The notes under the pieces are model-generated. The model had not been told where the DNA came from and ran no database searches. It saw only the letters and a list, made by a program, of their open reading frames with translations. A program made the position numbers and the translations under genes. A stretch of 35,168 nt of DNA, taken from a virus. The stretch spans positions 1 to 35,168 of the IMG/VR virus record IMGVR_UViG_3300042691_011108. One strand, 5' to 3'. Shown one piece after another: positions 1 through 8,240 of this stretch (positions within the stretch are counted from its first letter, which is position 1; the number at the start of each line of letters is the position of its first letter).

Positions 1-49
1 ATGCGATTGCGCGAACATTGACCTGGCCTACGCTGACTTTGCGTGCCAT
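1..49 (-). CDS. 5' end of HK97 gp10-like head-tail/tail-completion protein (continues at 35168)
   Basis: An ATG at 49-47 overlaps the TAA of the head-closure gene (TAATG). It opens a frame with no stop that runs off base 1. If base 1 is joined to base 35168, the frame continues without interruption into the gp10-like ORF at the right end, adding 24 residues (MARKVSVGQVN, then a GDKELEMRL segment) before the internal Met at 35145. That added segment resembles the usual N-terminus of the HK97 gp10 family, where a G-x-x-x-L-x-x-x-L pattern precedes the conserved helix. I therefore take this as the true start of a gene cut by an arbitrary linearisation point. An AAGGAG six bases before the ATG at 35145 leaves a shorter product possible. 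Confidence 0.8.
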   Translation of the reverse strand, partial: MARKVSVGQVNVRAIA

Positions 50-366
50 TAGGCGATTGACTCCGCGATGATCTTCCACAGAGACGAATCGCCATACGGG
101 TCGATGATGTCGGTCACATTGAAGTCGCTGCCGCCATAGGAGATTCTGCTGCGCGTGGTGAGCGTGAATGGCTGCCGGATCACGATGCTCAACTTGCGAC
201 GGCGCACCGTGCCATCCTGCTCTTGATCCTCTGCCATCTGCTGCTCGGTCACTTCACCCCAGATGGTCGTGCCGTTTGGGTAGGTCTCGATTGCCTGACC
301 GTAGGCATCCTGCGTCGTGGTCGGAGTCGAGATCGTGACCCGATGGCGCAGCAGTCCGGCTCTCAC
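49..366 (-). CDS. Head closure / head-tail adaptor protein (SPP1 gp16-like, PF05521 type)
   Basis: This 105-residue protein has the typical head-tail adaptor pattern: an N-terminal RHRVTI strand, a YGQ...W turn near residues 22-36, a central variable loop, a T-R-x-R-I-x-Y strand near 71-77, and a C-terminal IIDPYG...W-K-I segment. Such proteins close the portal/connector channel after packaging and dock the tail. The length matches the family. The start overlaps the upstream connector gene by 4 bases (ATGA), and the stop overlaps the next start, so the three connector genes are translationally coupled. The assignment rests on fold-family pattern and on its place between the gp6-like and gp10-like genes. 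Confidence 0.8.
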   Translation of the reverse strand: MRAGLLRHRVTISTPTTTQDAYGQAIETYPNGTTIWGEVTEQQMAEDQEQDGTVRRRKLSIVIRQPFTLTTRSRISYGGSDFNVTDIIDPYGDSSLWKIIAESIA

Positions 367-965
367 GGCATCACCTCTCCAACGCGCACAGCATCAAGCA
401 GCGCACGCACCGTCAGGTTGAGTGAGTTGGTGGATGAGCCGACCACCTCTGCTTCTCGGTTGGCGTACCAGTGGCCGACCAGCAGCAGGATTGCCTGCTT
501 AGCTGCGGTCGGAACAGTAGTACCTGCGGTGAATGTGACGCGCACCGCATCCTCAATCGGAAGCGTGATCGGCCATGCCTCTGTCGCTGTGGCAACTGGC
601 TTGCGAATGCGTGCGACCGCTAGCCCAGTGACGAGCCGAAAGTCTGTTCCGGATGTCATCGTCACTGTTGATGCGTCGTCCGCGATGTAGGTCATAGACG
701 AGATCGCAGCCACGGCAGAGCGCGGGATGATGATGTCTCCACCAGCGTCCGGGAATCGACTCAACTCAAGTCGCCAACTCGTGCTGATGAGCGTGCAGCC
801 AGTCAGAGCCTCGCAGTACTCTCGACCTGCTGTGATCAGGGCAGTCAGCAAAGAGTCTTCAGTTGATCCATCGACCCGGCAGTGCAACTTCGCTTCGGCC
901 AGCGTAACTGGCTCCGGCGCAGTCGTGCTCAGTCGTGCGAGTCGAGCGGTCGGGTACGGTCGCAT
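363..965 (-). CDS. Head-tail connector protein (HK97 gp6-like)
   Basis: This 200-residue protein begins with a helical segment typical of gp6-like connectors: PVTLAEAKLHCRVD, then a D-S-L-L-x-x-L-I-x-A-G-R-E-Y-C-E pattern at about residues 20-55. A beta-rich middle follows and then a second helical segment containing LLLVGHWYANREAEV near 160-175, which is the family hallmark. The protein would form a ring under the portal. It lies directly after the capsid genes and is coupled by 4 bases to the head-closure gene. It overlaps the preceding small ORF by 37 bases. Confidence 0.85.
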   Translation of the reverse strand: MRPYPTARLARLSTTAPEPVTLAEAKLHCRVDGSTEDSLLTALITAGREYCEALTGCTLISTSWRLELSRFPDAGGDIIIPRSAVAAISSMTYIADDASTVTMTSGTDFRLVTGLAVARIRKPVATATEAWPITLPIEDAVRVTFTAGTTVPTAAKQAILLLVGHWYANREAEVVGSSTNSLNLTVRALLDAVRVGEVMP

Positions 966-1159
966 GTCGTCGCCTTCTTTGTCTTAAGGACTGCGGTCTC
1001 GACAACCTTGACAGCTTCGGCCACCTTGCTCTTGATGAGATCCGCCGCCACCTCGCTTGGCACATCAATGACTTCGCCCTTGCCAGCAAGTTGCGGCACG
1101 GGCTGCTTCTGACTGTTGGCGTAGGTCACCAGTGCGGTGTCAAGCATCCTGATCTTCAT
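929..1159 (-). CDS. Small head-region protein of unknown function
   Basis: A 76-residue protein with an N-terminal KIRMLDT strand and a central GKGEVIDVPSEVAADLI motif. This resembles short phage proteins often found between the major capsid and connector genes, with a short beta strand and then a helix ending in an A-E patch. The C-terminus is basic and rich in K and T. The start is supported by CAGGAG a few bases upstream. It lies downstream of the hairpin that follows the capsid gene and overlaps the connector gene by 37 bases. Function is unknown; a head decoration or completion role is only a positional guess. Confidence 0.6.
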   Translation of the reverse strand: MKIRMLDTALVTYANSQKQPVPQLAGKGEVIDVPSEVAADLIKSKVAEAVKVVETAVLKTKKATTCDRTRPLDSHD

Positions 1160-1182
1160 GCCGTTCTCCTGTTAGTGAAAGA

Positions 1183-1209
1183 CCCCACCGCAGGGTCGCT
1201 GCGGTGGGG
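1183..1209 (-). terminator. Strong hairpin after the major capsid gene (possible partial terminator or mRNA stabiliser)
   Basis: A perfect 11-bp inverted repeat (CCCCACCGCAG / CTGCGGTGGGG) with a 5-base loop sits 20 bases after the capsid stop. On the minus strand it is followed by TCTTTCAC, a poor U-tract, so full termination is unlikely. Attenuation or 3'-end protection of the abundant capsid message fits better. Confidence 0.55.
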
Positions 1210-1229
1210 CCGTGCATCATGACTCAGAC

Positions 1230-2534
1230 TCAGGCCTTGATCTTCAGGTAGCGGAACGCATCGAGCACGCTCACATCCGAAGCGTGGCGGCTGAATGCGA
1301 AGTAGCCAGTCTGGTTATCCGCGAGGTAGGTCTCGCGAGCAACCTTCACAGACACCGACTCGCGCTCGCCGATGTGGAAGTAGTCGAAGTTGCCGAAGAC
1401 ACCAGTGATCGCACCGCCAGCGAAGGCGTTGCCGCCGTTGCAGCAGTAGATCGGGTAACCCAGCAGACGATCCGGCTCGCCATCCTGCAGACGACCGTCA
1501 CCGAGCGACCACGCGAACGGAGCGTAAGAACCGCCGCCGCTGGTCGTGATCGAAGTGGCCTGCAGCAGAGCGCGAATCTTGAAGAACATCGCGTCCGTCA
1601 TCACCCACGCAGCACCAGCACGATACTGACGAGGAAGTGCAGCGATCACATTGAGCAGATCGTTTGCCACCACGGTGCTGGCAGTTGCGGTCTCAACAGC
1701 AGTGATCACGCGAGTTGCGGTGAACGAGAAGATGCCCTTCGGGTTGGGCGCAGTGCCGTTGCCAGTGCAGAAGGCGTTCTCTTCCTTCTCACCCATCGCC
1801 TTGCCGAACTGACGCGCAAGGATCGACTCGACATTGAACGCAGGGCCACGGCTCGGTGCATCTGCGATCAGTTCGTTGCTCACCTTGGTGAAGCAGCGCA
1901 GGGTACGCGGAGTCAGCACCAACTGATCGAAGGTGCCGGAGTTCTCTGCCAGCGAATCGGCTTCGGTCTTGTAGGTCGCCGTCGGGTAGGCGTTCTCAAA
2001 GACCACTTCGGTCTCGAAGGTGCCGAGCGGGATCACATTCGCGATCTGACGCATCACATTGGCCTGGAGACGCTTCTCAACGAGCGTGGTCAGGAACTCG
2101 GTGGCGGGCAGATAGCCGCCGTTCGCGTCCGTGCCCTCTGCGAGTGCTCGCTGCTCTTCGTGACGCATATCGTTGATACCAACGCGCAGGTAGCGACCGA
2201 ATGCGCTGCGATACTCCTCGCTGTCCACGAACTTGCGCAGCGCGTTGCCACGCTTGCCCTCGGTGCGATCCTTGCTGATTGCGTCAGCCCGACGATCCAT
2301 CGTCTTGGTCGCCAGAGCCTGCGCATCGAGGAAGCGGTAGTGCTGATCACGCATGGTGATCAGTTCGCTCAGCCGAGCGTTCATGCTGTTGTACTGCGCT
2401 TCCTTCTCTCCGGTCATGGGCTGTCCGGCTTCGGACATACCCTCAACCATCGACTTCATCATCTCGTAGACCTTGCCGATCTCGTCGGTGATCTCACGGA
2501 TGCTCATCTTCTTCGTCTCGCCAGTGCTGTCCAT
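1230..2534 (-). CDS. Major capsid protein, HK97 fold (copy with scaffold-like N-terminus)
   Basis: The first ~110 residues are helical and charged, consistent with an HK97 delta (scaffolding) domain removed by the prohead protease. They are followed by the canonical core: a G-G-Y-L-P start near 140, an N-arm/E-loop stretch, KVSNELIAD in the spine region, a LLGYPIYCCN strand, and a DNQTGYFAF strand near the C-terminus. The usual lysine/asparagine crosslinking cannot be judged. AAGGAG lies 7 bases before the ATG at 2534 but only 1 base before an earlier in-frame ATG at 2540, so 2534 is the likelier start. It lies 18-24 bases downstream of a second, related capsid gene. A strong hairpin follows its stop. 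Confidence 0.92.
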   Translation of the reverse strand: MDSTGETKKMSIREITDEIGKVYEMMKSMVEGMSEAGQPMTGEKEAQYNSMNARLSELITMRDQHYRFLDAQALATKTMDRRADAISKDRTEGKRGNALRKFVDSEEYRSAFGRYLRVGINDMRHEEQRALAEGTDANGGYLPATEFLTTLVEKRLQANVMRQIANVIPLGTFETEVVFENAYPTATYKTEADSLAENSGTFDQLVLTPRTLRCFTKVSNELIADAPSRGPAFNVESILARQFGKAMGEKEENAFCTGNGTAPNPKGIFSFTATRVITAVETATASTVVANDLLNVIAALPRQYRAGAAWVMTDAMFFKIRALLQATSITTSGGGSYAPFAWSLGDGRLQDGEPDRLLGYPIYCCNGGNAFAGGAITGVFGNFDYFHIGERESVSVKVARETYLADNQTGYFAFSRHASDVSVLDAFRYLKIKA

Positions 2535-2558
2535 CTTCATGCTCCTTGGGGTGTTGAA

Positions 2559-3665
2559 TCAGGCTCCGGGCGACACGAGTGCCCAACCTGCAGTTGATTC
2601 CATGAACGATCCAGCTGCGCGATACGCCGCATGGATCACGGTCTGATTGTTGCTCATTCGTGACTCGCTGTCCAGTTTGACTGTCAGTGGCTGATCGAAG
2701 TGCAGCCACGCCGTCATATCGACGAGCATTGCCCACGCAGCGCCAGCCTCATTGTGAACCGCAGCCATACCAGTCGAAGTGTGAATCGGGCAGCCGAGGT
2801 ATGCGGTGTGCCACATATCGTTCGTTGGAGATGCAGCCTTCAAAGCCGATCGCTTCTCCAGCTTCACTGACGACGACAGTTCCTGCTCGCCTCCACCGCC
2901 GCCTTCTTCAGCAGGCGCACCGACTGCCCAGTTAGGCGTTCCTCCCTCACCCGGCGAGGTGATCTCACCCGAGTTGTATGCGCCACTGAACTGACCGATG
3001 GCGTTGCTCAACGCAGCAGATGGCGTATTGGTCTCACCGATCAGGCGTCGATAGAGGTAGTCCTCTTGACGCACGCCAAGCGTAGACAGCGTGTTGCGAC
3101 CTTCCTGCGTTCCCCAGTTCTCCGCGCCGCTCGGTGAGAAAATCCAACACGCGCGCTGACGATAGGTGTTGCTCAAGTTGGCCCAGCACTTGAAGCCACT
3201 GTGGTCGCTGATGCCAGTAGTCGCACCAGTGCCGATCTTACCGATGTCAAAGTGATCGGCCTCGGTGTAGCGACTGGCGGTGACAAGCGCAGTTCGGATG
3301 TCCGTCACGATCTTTGCCGCGACGACCTCCGCGATCTGTCCTGCGAGACGCTGCGCGATGAACGGATACACGGCCGAGTCGGCAAGCAGTTCGTTGCTGA
3401 CGGTGATGCTGGCGCGATAGGTCGCGAGATCACTGCTATGAAGACCGAATGTTGGATCGAATGCGCTCGCGTTGCTTGCGGCTCCTTCAGCCACAGTCGC
3501 AATCGAGCCAGAAGTCGCAGTCGTCGCATACGGGTAGATCATGCCGCGAGGGCCAGTCGCTCGCGAGATGTAAGACATCGGGAAGGTGTCGTACAGACGC
3601 AGCCACGCCATCTCTGCGATTGCGCGTGGTGCGAGTTGACCGTTGCCGCTGTTAGACAGTGCCAT
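2559..3665 (-). CDS. Second HK97-fold capsid protein (paralogue without delta domain)
   Basis: This 368-residue protein shares the HK97 capsid pattern with the next gene: an AEG...FDPTFGL segment followed by TVSNELLADSA (compare KVSNELIAD in the neighbour), a YLGCPIHT strand (compare LLGYPIYC), and an NNQT motif near the C-terminus (compare DNQT). It lacks the long helical delta domain and starts almost directly with the core. It carries a Gly-rich insertion near residues 240-265 with a run of five glycines. It may build part of the shell, a hexamer/penton variant, or a decoration-like component. The start has AAGGG 8 bases upstream and overlaps the protease gene by 14 bases, which fixes its place in the head operon. 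Confidence 0.75.
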   Translation of the reverse strand: MALSNSGNGQLAPRAIAEMAWLRLYDTFPMSYISRATGPRGMIYPYATTATSGSIATVAEGAASNASAFDPTFGLHSSDLATYRASITVSNELLADSAVYPFIAQRLAGQIAEVVAAKIVTDIRTALVTASRYTEADHFDIGKIGTGATTGISDHSGFKCWANLSNTYRQRACWIFSPSGAENWGTQEGRNTLSTLGVRQEDYLYRRLIGETNTPSAALSNAIGQFSGAYNSGEITSPGEGGTPNWAVGAPAEEGGGGGEQELSSSVKLEKRSALKAASPTNDMWHTAYLGCPIHTSTGMAAVHNEAGAAWAMLVDMTAWLHFDQPLTVKLDSESRMSNNQTVIHAAYRAAGSFMESTAGWALVSPGA

Positions 3666-4266
3666 TGATGGATCCCTTCAGATTCGCCAGCGGTGGAACC
3701 ACGAGGAACCTCCGCAGCTGGATTGCGTTCTGCTTCGTTGTCTGCTGCATCAGGAGCGTCTCTGCACGCTGCTTGGATCGCGTGGCGATGCGTGCAGTTG
3801 GATTCGCAGGAAAGGCAACGATGCTGACTTCGTGCAGTTCAAGATCGCGAATCTCGCGGTGCATACGGCCATCGCGCAGTTCGATTGCGTCGTCCTTCAC
3901 GATGAAGCCGAAGGACATTGAGTCAAGCGTTCCAGTCTCCACGAGCGTAACCGCGTCGCGGCCTTCCTGCGTGTCGATAGGGCTGATGATCACTCGCAGA
4001 CCATGCTCATCAACAGCAAGCGTGAGGCTTCCGTTGGTCGTGCGTGCAATCGGGCGGCCAGGATCATGGCTGATCAGCGCGAAGACATCTGGCTTGGACA
4101 GCAGCGTCGCGTCGAATGCGCTGCGGCTGATGGTCTCGACCATTCCATCGACTTCGTAGGGCGTATCGAATGTTGACGCATAGCCCGCCAGCGAAAGTCT
4201 GTCGCCAGCATCTGCACCCTGCTTGCGGAGTTCAATCGTTCGCGTGGATCGGTATTCGATGTCCAT
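3652..4266 (-). CDS. Prohead maturation protease (HK97 family, S78-like)
   Basis: The protein is 204 residues from the ATG at 4266. It shows the prohead protease pattern: LAGYASTFDTPYEVDG near the start, ISRSAFD, then ISHDPGRPIART with the catalytic His, and a LDSMSFGF block with the catalytic Ser, ending in the conserved LHEVSIVAFPANP strand. It would cleave the delta domain of the capsid precursor. The longer open frame to 4371 would overlap the portal gene by 65 bases and begins with non-family sequence, so I chose 4266 even though its ribosome site is weak. Gene order (portal, protease, capsid) is standard. Confidence 0.88.
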   Translation of the reverse strand: MDIEYRSTRTIELRKQGADAGDRLSLAGYASTFDTPYEVDGMVETISRSAFDATLLSKPDVFALISHDPGRPIARTTNGSLTLAVDEHGLRVIISPIDTQEGRDAVTLVETGTLDSMSFGFIVKDDAIELRDGRMHREIRDLELHEVSIVAFPANPTARIATRSKQRAETLLMQQTTKQNAIQLRRFLVVPPLANLKGSINGTV

Positions 4267-4306
4267 GCTCACTAGAGTAGTGGCTTCGCGTGTGATTGCA
4301 AGGTCT

Positions 4307-5908
4307 TCAATCAGCCTTCGCCTTGAGCCGATCCACGATGGACTTGCTCCAAGTGAATCCTGCGTCTCCACCCCACAACGCCCACGCGATGCGACCGTTG
4401 CTCGGGAACCCGTCCTCGCTTGGTGTGAAGCCTGTGCCCTGCTTGTCCACCTCGTGCCGAGCGAAGAACGAGTACATCCGCTTCACAGTATCGATGGGCA
4501 GGCTCTTGCCATTGACGATGTCGCGAGCACGAGCGATTCCGACTGGAGTTCCGCCGCGCTTGAACTCAGAACGCCAAGCGAGTCCACGCTTCGCTTCTTC
4601 GATCATTCCAGCTGTCGGAGTGAAAGACTTGGCTCGCTCTTGAGCGATGCCGCTGTCTGTCTCATCTGGCATATCGTCTGGCATTGCGTTCGGTGGCGCA
4701 ACCTGTGCGCCTCCGAATCCGTTGCTAGCGGGAACCATGTTGACTGGCTGCAGATACACATCGCCCAACTCGCCGATGCTGTTGCGACCGATCTCTGCAC
4801 GAATCTCATTGACCGACAGGAAGCCGAACTGCCGACCGACGCTGAACGCCTGATAGCGAGTCATCATGTCACTGCGAAGCAGTGCGTCGAAACTGATGTC
4901 TGTTGAGTAGTGCCCAGCCTCATCCTCGCGGAACAACTTGCGCAGTGCTTCCGCCTCAAGACGAGCGGCCCACGACGACAGGCAGTTGCTGACCCACTCT
5001 CGATTAGCCTGCTCTGCGCTGCTGTATGACTGCTTCGATCCAATGCCAACGACGCTCGGAGGCACGCGATAGATGCTGCAGATCTCCTCGCGTTGAAACT
5101 CACGCGACTGCAGCCACTGCGAATCCTGCGGCGACAGACTGATGGCTTGCCACTTGAGTCCTCCCTCAAGCACCGCCACGCTGCCAGCCTGCGTCGCACC
5201 ACGCATACGAGCTTCCCATGACTCGCGAATGCGTTGCAACGCATCGATGCTCAACTCCTTGTCGGTCACCAGCGCACCGCTCGGTCGACTTGCATTGCGG
5301 TAGTACGAAGCACCGAATGTTTCTTGTGCGAGCGCAAGGCCAATGGCCTGACGAGCGAGACTCACTGGCGAATATCCCAAGATGCCATCTGGCGAGAGCC
5401 ACATCAGGTGGAAGACATCGTGCGCATCGAACACCGATTCGCCCTCGCTGCCACTGTAGATGTATGCAATCTGACCAGCTCCAAGACGGATGACCTGCAT
5501 CAGATCTGGCCGCATGTAGTGCAGTCCAATCGGCCTGCCAGCAGCGTCTCGTTCAATCAGGCTGTATCCGTTGCCCGTCAAGCACGCAGACATCAACATG
5601 AGTTCTCGCCACACAAGTGCGGTCGTGTCCTTGTTCGCTGCACGCGACAACAGGCGATGCACAGGATGCTCCTGCGCCACAGTCCTGCCGCCACCTTCAT
5701 GCTTCATCACGCTCCAAGGAAGCTTGGCAAGCTCAGTTGAGATTGCCTGCACGCACGCATTCACGGTGGTGCAGTTCATCGCCGCCTGCGGCGTGATTGG
5801 CTGTCCGGTGTCAGAATACAGACCCGTGTAGATCTGAGAACCAGACAGTGGAACTCCGGGCTGCGTCGTTGACTTGAACCTTCGCTTGAGCCAGTCTGTC
5901 AGAGCCAT
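4307..5908 (-). CDS. Portal protein (HK97 family) with extra C-terminal module
   Basis: Residues 1 to about 390 follow the HK97-type portal pattern: an MNCTTVNACVQAISTELAKL segment near 44-63, LTGNGYSLIERD near 110-121, a YYRNASRPSGAL motif, and EEICSIYRVPPSVVG in the clip/stem region. The protein forms the dodecameric DNA channel and binds terminase. After a Pro/Met/Asp-rich linker near 400-415, the last ~120 residues form a separate module (EEAKRGLAWRSEF, GTPVGIARARDIVNG, MYSFFARHEVDK, RIAWALWGGDAGFTWS). I know this pattern from other phage head genes, where it occurs with portal or protease regions; its function is unknown. The gene overlaps the terminase by 10 bases. Confidence 0.88.
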   Translation of the reverse strand: MALTDWLKRRFKSTTQPGVPLSGSQIYTGLYSDTGQPITPQAAMNCTTVNACVQAISTELAKLPWSVMKHEGGGRTVAQEHPVHRLLSRAANKDTTALVWRELMLMSACLTGNGYSLIERDAAGRPIGLHYMRPDLMQVIRLGAGQIAYIYSGSEGESVFDAHDVFHLMWLSPDGILGYSPVSLARQAIGLALAQETFGASYYRNASRPSGALVTDKELSIDALQRIRESWEARMRGATQAGSVAVLEGGLKWQAISLSPQDSQWLQSREFQREEICSIYRVPPSVVGIGSKQSYSSAEQANREWVSNCLSSWAARLEAEALRKLFREDEAGHYSTDISFDALLRSDMMTRYQAFSVGRQFGFLSVNEIRAEIGRNSIGELGDVYLQPVNMVPASNGFGGAQVAPPNAMPDDMPDETDSGIAQERAKSFTPTAGMIEEAKRGLAWRSEFKRGGTPVGIARARDIVNGKSLPIDTVKRMYSFFARHEVDKQGTGFTPSEDGFPSNGRIAWALWGGDAGFTWSKSIVDRLKAKAD

Positions 5909-7563
5909 ATCAGTCCTCGCTTCTCGTATGGGCTTGCAGCCATCTTCTCATCGTGCAGGCTTGCGCTGATCGCCACGACAGATGCGACAACCGGATCGAT
6001 CTTCTCGACCGACCTGCGCTTGCTTGGGCGGGAGTTGCCAGCGAAGTCCTGCTCAACGACAGTGTGGCTCATCGCCCATGAGAGTACCGGATTCGTGTCG
6101 TGTCGCAGAGTGTGACCTACAACACCTCGTTCCCACATCTTGGTAGGCGTTGAAAGATTCAGGTAGGACTGCGGCACTCGGACGACCTTGAGGCCAGCAT
6201 GATCGAGTTCATTGCCGATGTTCTGCGCGTTGTACGGGTCGTACCCGATCATTCGCACCTTGTGCCTCTTCGCGATCTCAAGCACCTGCTTGGTGATGTA
6301 TGCGTAGTCTGTCGTGTCACCGGGCGTGAGCGTCAGCCAACCTGCCTTCGACCAGTCGAGATACGGCACGCCATCGCGACGAGCGCGAGCGATTGCTCCC
6401 TCCTCTGGCGCGTATGACCAGCACTTGACATACATGGACTCGCCATCGATCCATACCGCACTGATGCAAGAGAGATCGCTTGTCTGACCGAGGTCGAGGC
6501 CGAGATAGCAAGGCAACTGCTCGAGCGCTGACTCGTCTATCTGTTGCCCACAGGCATCCCAGTCAGACATACGAAGCCATCGTTCTGATGCAGTCACATG
6601 CTGACACAGGTAGTAGGTTCTGAATGGTGTTTCATACGACGGTTGATCCTGCGCTCTCTTCGCTTCTGTCGTGTACCACTCTTCTTTCACCGTCACTCCG
6701 AGGCTCGGATTCGCCTTCGCCCAGGTCTTAGGATCATCCCACGCGTCTTCTGTATCTGCGTAGAACAGTCCGGGTAGGAAGGAAGGGTTGTCGATGACTC
6801 GCTCACAGACCTTCTGCGCGTATGTGAACATATCGAACTCAAGAGACTCGCGAAGCGTGCCAGCAGTTGTGATGCTGACCATCATCGGTTGCCTGCGCGA
6901 TCCCATTGAAGTCATGACAGCTTCCCAGAGTTCACGCCTGTTCTCCATCGCGTGAATCTCGTCGGCGATACACGCAGACACATTCAATCCGTGTGCGCCC
7001 GGTGCGTCACTAGAAAGCACCTTGTACAGCGCGTGCGTTGACGGAGCAACGATACGAGACTGATAGAACTCAACTCGTTCTCTCATCCGCTCTTCTTGCT
7101 CAATCATCCTCTTCGCGCGACCGAAGCACAGTTTCGCCTGCTCTCGGTCGCGAGCGATTCCGACCACTTCAGGCGTTGGTTCATCATCGGCAAGCAAGTG
7201 ATACAGGGCTAATGCCGCTGCGAGTTCTGTCTTGCCAGACTTGCGAGGCACGAGCAGGTGCGCCTGTCTGTATCGGCGCGTGCCATCAGGGCGCAGCCAG
7301 CCATACAGGTTCCCGACAAAGCATCTCTGCCACTCCAGCAACTTGAACTGATGCCCAGTCTTCTCACCCATCGTGTGCTTGCACATTGATTCGATGAATC
7401 GAATCGCGTGCTCTGCTGCAGCGTCACTCCAGATGGCGTCTCCAGCTGTCGCTATCGCGTCATACGATGGAAGCTTGTTGAATCGCTCTGGCCCACTACG
7501 AGCCGCCGACTTGGACGCTCGCGATGCGGCTGAAGATGTTGTCGGTCGCTTGCGCTTCGCCAT
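5899..7563 (-). CDS. terL: Terminase large subunit (Terminase_1 / HK97-like)
   Basis: A 554-residue two-domain packaging motor. Walker A is VPRKSGKT at about 105-112, and Walker B is ACIADE at about 197-202 with the catalytic Glu. The coupling SITTAGT motif follows near 230. The RNase-H-like nuclease begins at YLGLDLGQTSDLS, with the first metal-binding Asp near 357, and a later GYDPYNAQ motif carries further acidic residues. It pumps DNA into the prohead and cuts genome units. The start overlaps the small subunit by 68 bases and has a weak ribosome site, consistent with coupled translation. Confidence 0.93.
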   Translation of the reverse strand: MAKRKRPTTSSAASRASKSAARSGPERFNKLPSYDAIATAGDAIWSDAAAEHAIRFIESMCKHTMGEKTGHQFKLLEWQRCFVGNLYGWLRPDGTRRYRQAHLLVPRKSGKTELAAALALYHLLADDEPTPEVVGIARDREQAKLCFGRAKRMIEQEERMRERVEFYQSRIVAPSTHALYKVLSSDAPGAHGLNVSACIADEIHAMENRRELWEAVMTSMGSRRQPMMVSITTAGTLRESLEFDMFTYAQKVCERVIDNPSFLPGLFYADTEDAWDDPKTWAKANPSLGVTVKEEWYTTEAKRAQDQPSYETPFRTYYLCQHVTASERWLRMSDWDACGQQIDESALEQLPCYLGLDLGQTSDLSCISAVWIDGESMYVKCWSYAPEEGAIARARRDGVPYLDWSKAGWLTLTPGDTTDYAYITKQVLEIAKRHKVRMIGYDPYNAQNIGNELDHAGLKVVRVPQSYLNLSTPTKMWERGVVGHTLRHDTNPVLSWAMSHTVVEQDFAGNSRPSKRRSVEKIDPVVASVVAISASLHDEKMAASPYEKRGLIWL

Positions 7564-7978
7564 TCATCAATCTCGCTCTCGCTGATGGAGTCATACCAAA
7601 CTGAGCAAGCAGACGCTGAACCATCAGGCCGTACTCAAGATGCATCGTCACATATGGATTCCGCCTGAAGCTCACAACGGTTCCTCCGGCATCTCTGATC
7701 GGAAGCACAAGTCCGAGTCTGGCAACCTGCTCCGCTGCCTTCTTCCACTTGGCAAGGTAGTCGGCCAACTGCGCAAGAGCGATCGCATCAACATCGGCAA
7801 GCACGCGCATCGCTGAAAGAGTGTGCGTGATGCCAGCCCACTCTGCCTTCGCGTCATCCGGTAGCCATTCCGGCACGGCTGGCATGGCGTTCGGAAGGTC
7901 AAGACCCTTGCCCTTGCGGCGACGATCACCAGCGAGTGCAGCAAGAGCGTTCGGCTTCGGAGGCCTGCCGTTGATCAT
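7496..7978 (-). CDS. terS: Terminase small subunit (P27 family)
   Basis: A 160-residue protein with the P27-type pattern. It begins with GRPPKPNALAALAGDRRRKG, followed by PEWLPDDAKAEWAGI, a helical LADYLAKWKKAAE segment, and NPYVTMHLEYGLMVQRLLAQFG near the C-terminus. It recognises the packaging site and recruits the large subunit. AAGGG six bases before the ATG supports the start. It is the first gene of the packaging and structural arm, after a 262-base gap. Confidence 0.88.
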   Translation of the reverse strand: MINGRPPKPNALAALAGDRRRKGKGLDLPNAMPAVPEWLPDDAKAEWAGITHTLSAMRVLADVDAIALAQLADYLAKWKKAAEQVARLGLVLPIRDAGGTVVSFRRNPYVTMHLEYGLMVQRLLAQFGMTPSARARLMNGEAQATDNIFSRIASVQVGGS

Positions 7979-8240
7979 GCGAAACCCTTGTTCATGAACG
8001 CTGGTTCTTCACGGTGCATAACTAGGCTTTCGATCATCACGCGTGGCGCAGCAGGACGCTCTGTGGCGCGTTCTGTGTGGCTGTGAGGCCTTGGCTTCAT
8101 CGGTCGGCTCAAATGCACTGCAGGCAATCGTAGTGGCTGTGGGCGGGCGAAAGCCAAAGTTCTGCGCATATGCGTGCGCAAGAGGCGTGCCCGGTGTTTT
8201 AGCACTCAGAAAAAACTTTCATCACCCCATTCCCCCTACT
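7979..8240 (-). other. Gap between modification cassette and packaging genes; possible start of late arm
   Basis: No convincing protein gene. The minus strand has an unusually T-rich patch (a TTTTTT run near 8210) in otherwise GC-rich DNA. There is a 10-bp palindrome CGCATATGCG near 8165, flanked by repeated TGCGCA, that could be an operator or packaging signal. A 20-codon ORF (7975-8037) ends in an ATGA overlap with the terminase gene but lacks a ribosome site. A weak TAAAAC -10-like box has no matching -35. As the junction between the two functional arms, it is a reasonable place for a late promoter, but none can be proven. Confidence 0.35.

Noticed and set aside
1212-2597. 461-codon plus-strand ORF opposite the major capsid gene
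   Set aside because: It mirrors the strong minus-strand capsid gene, has no ribosome site and a His/Leu/Arg-biased composition typical of antisense frames in GC-rich DNA.
7975-8205. 76-codon frame upstream of the terminase small subunit
   Set aside because: Arg/His/Pro-rich with no ribosome site; only the last 20 codons look protein-like.
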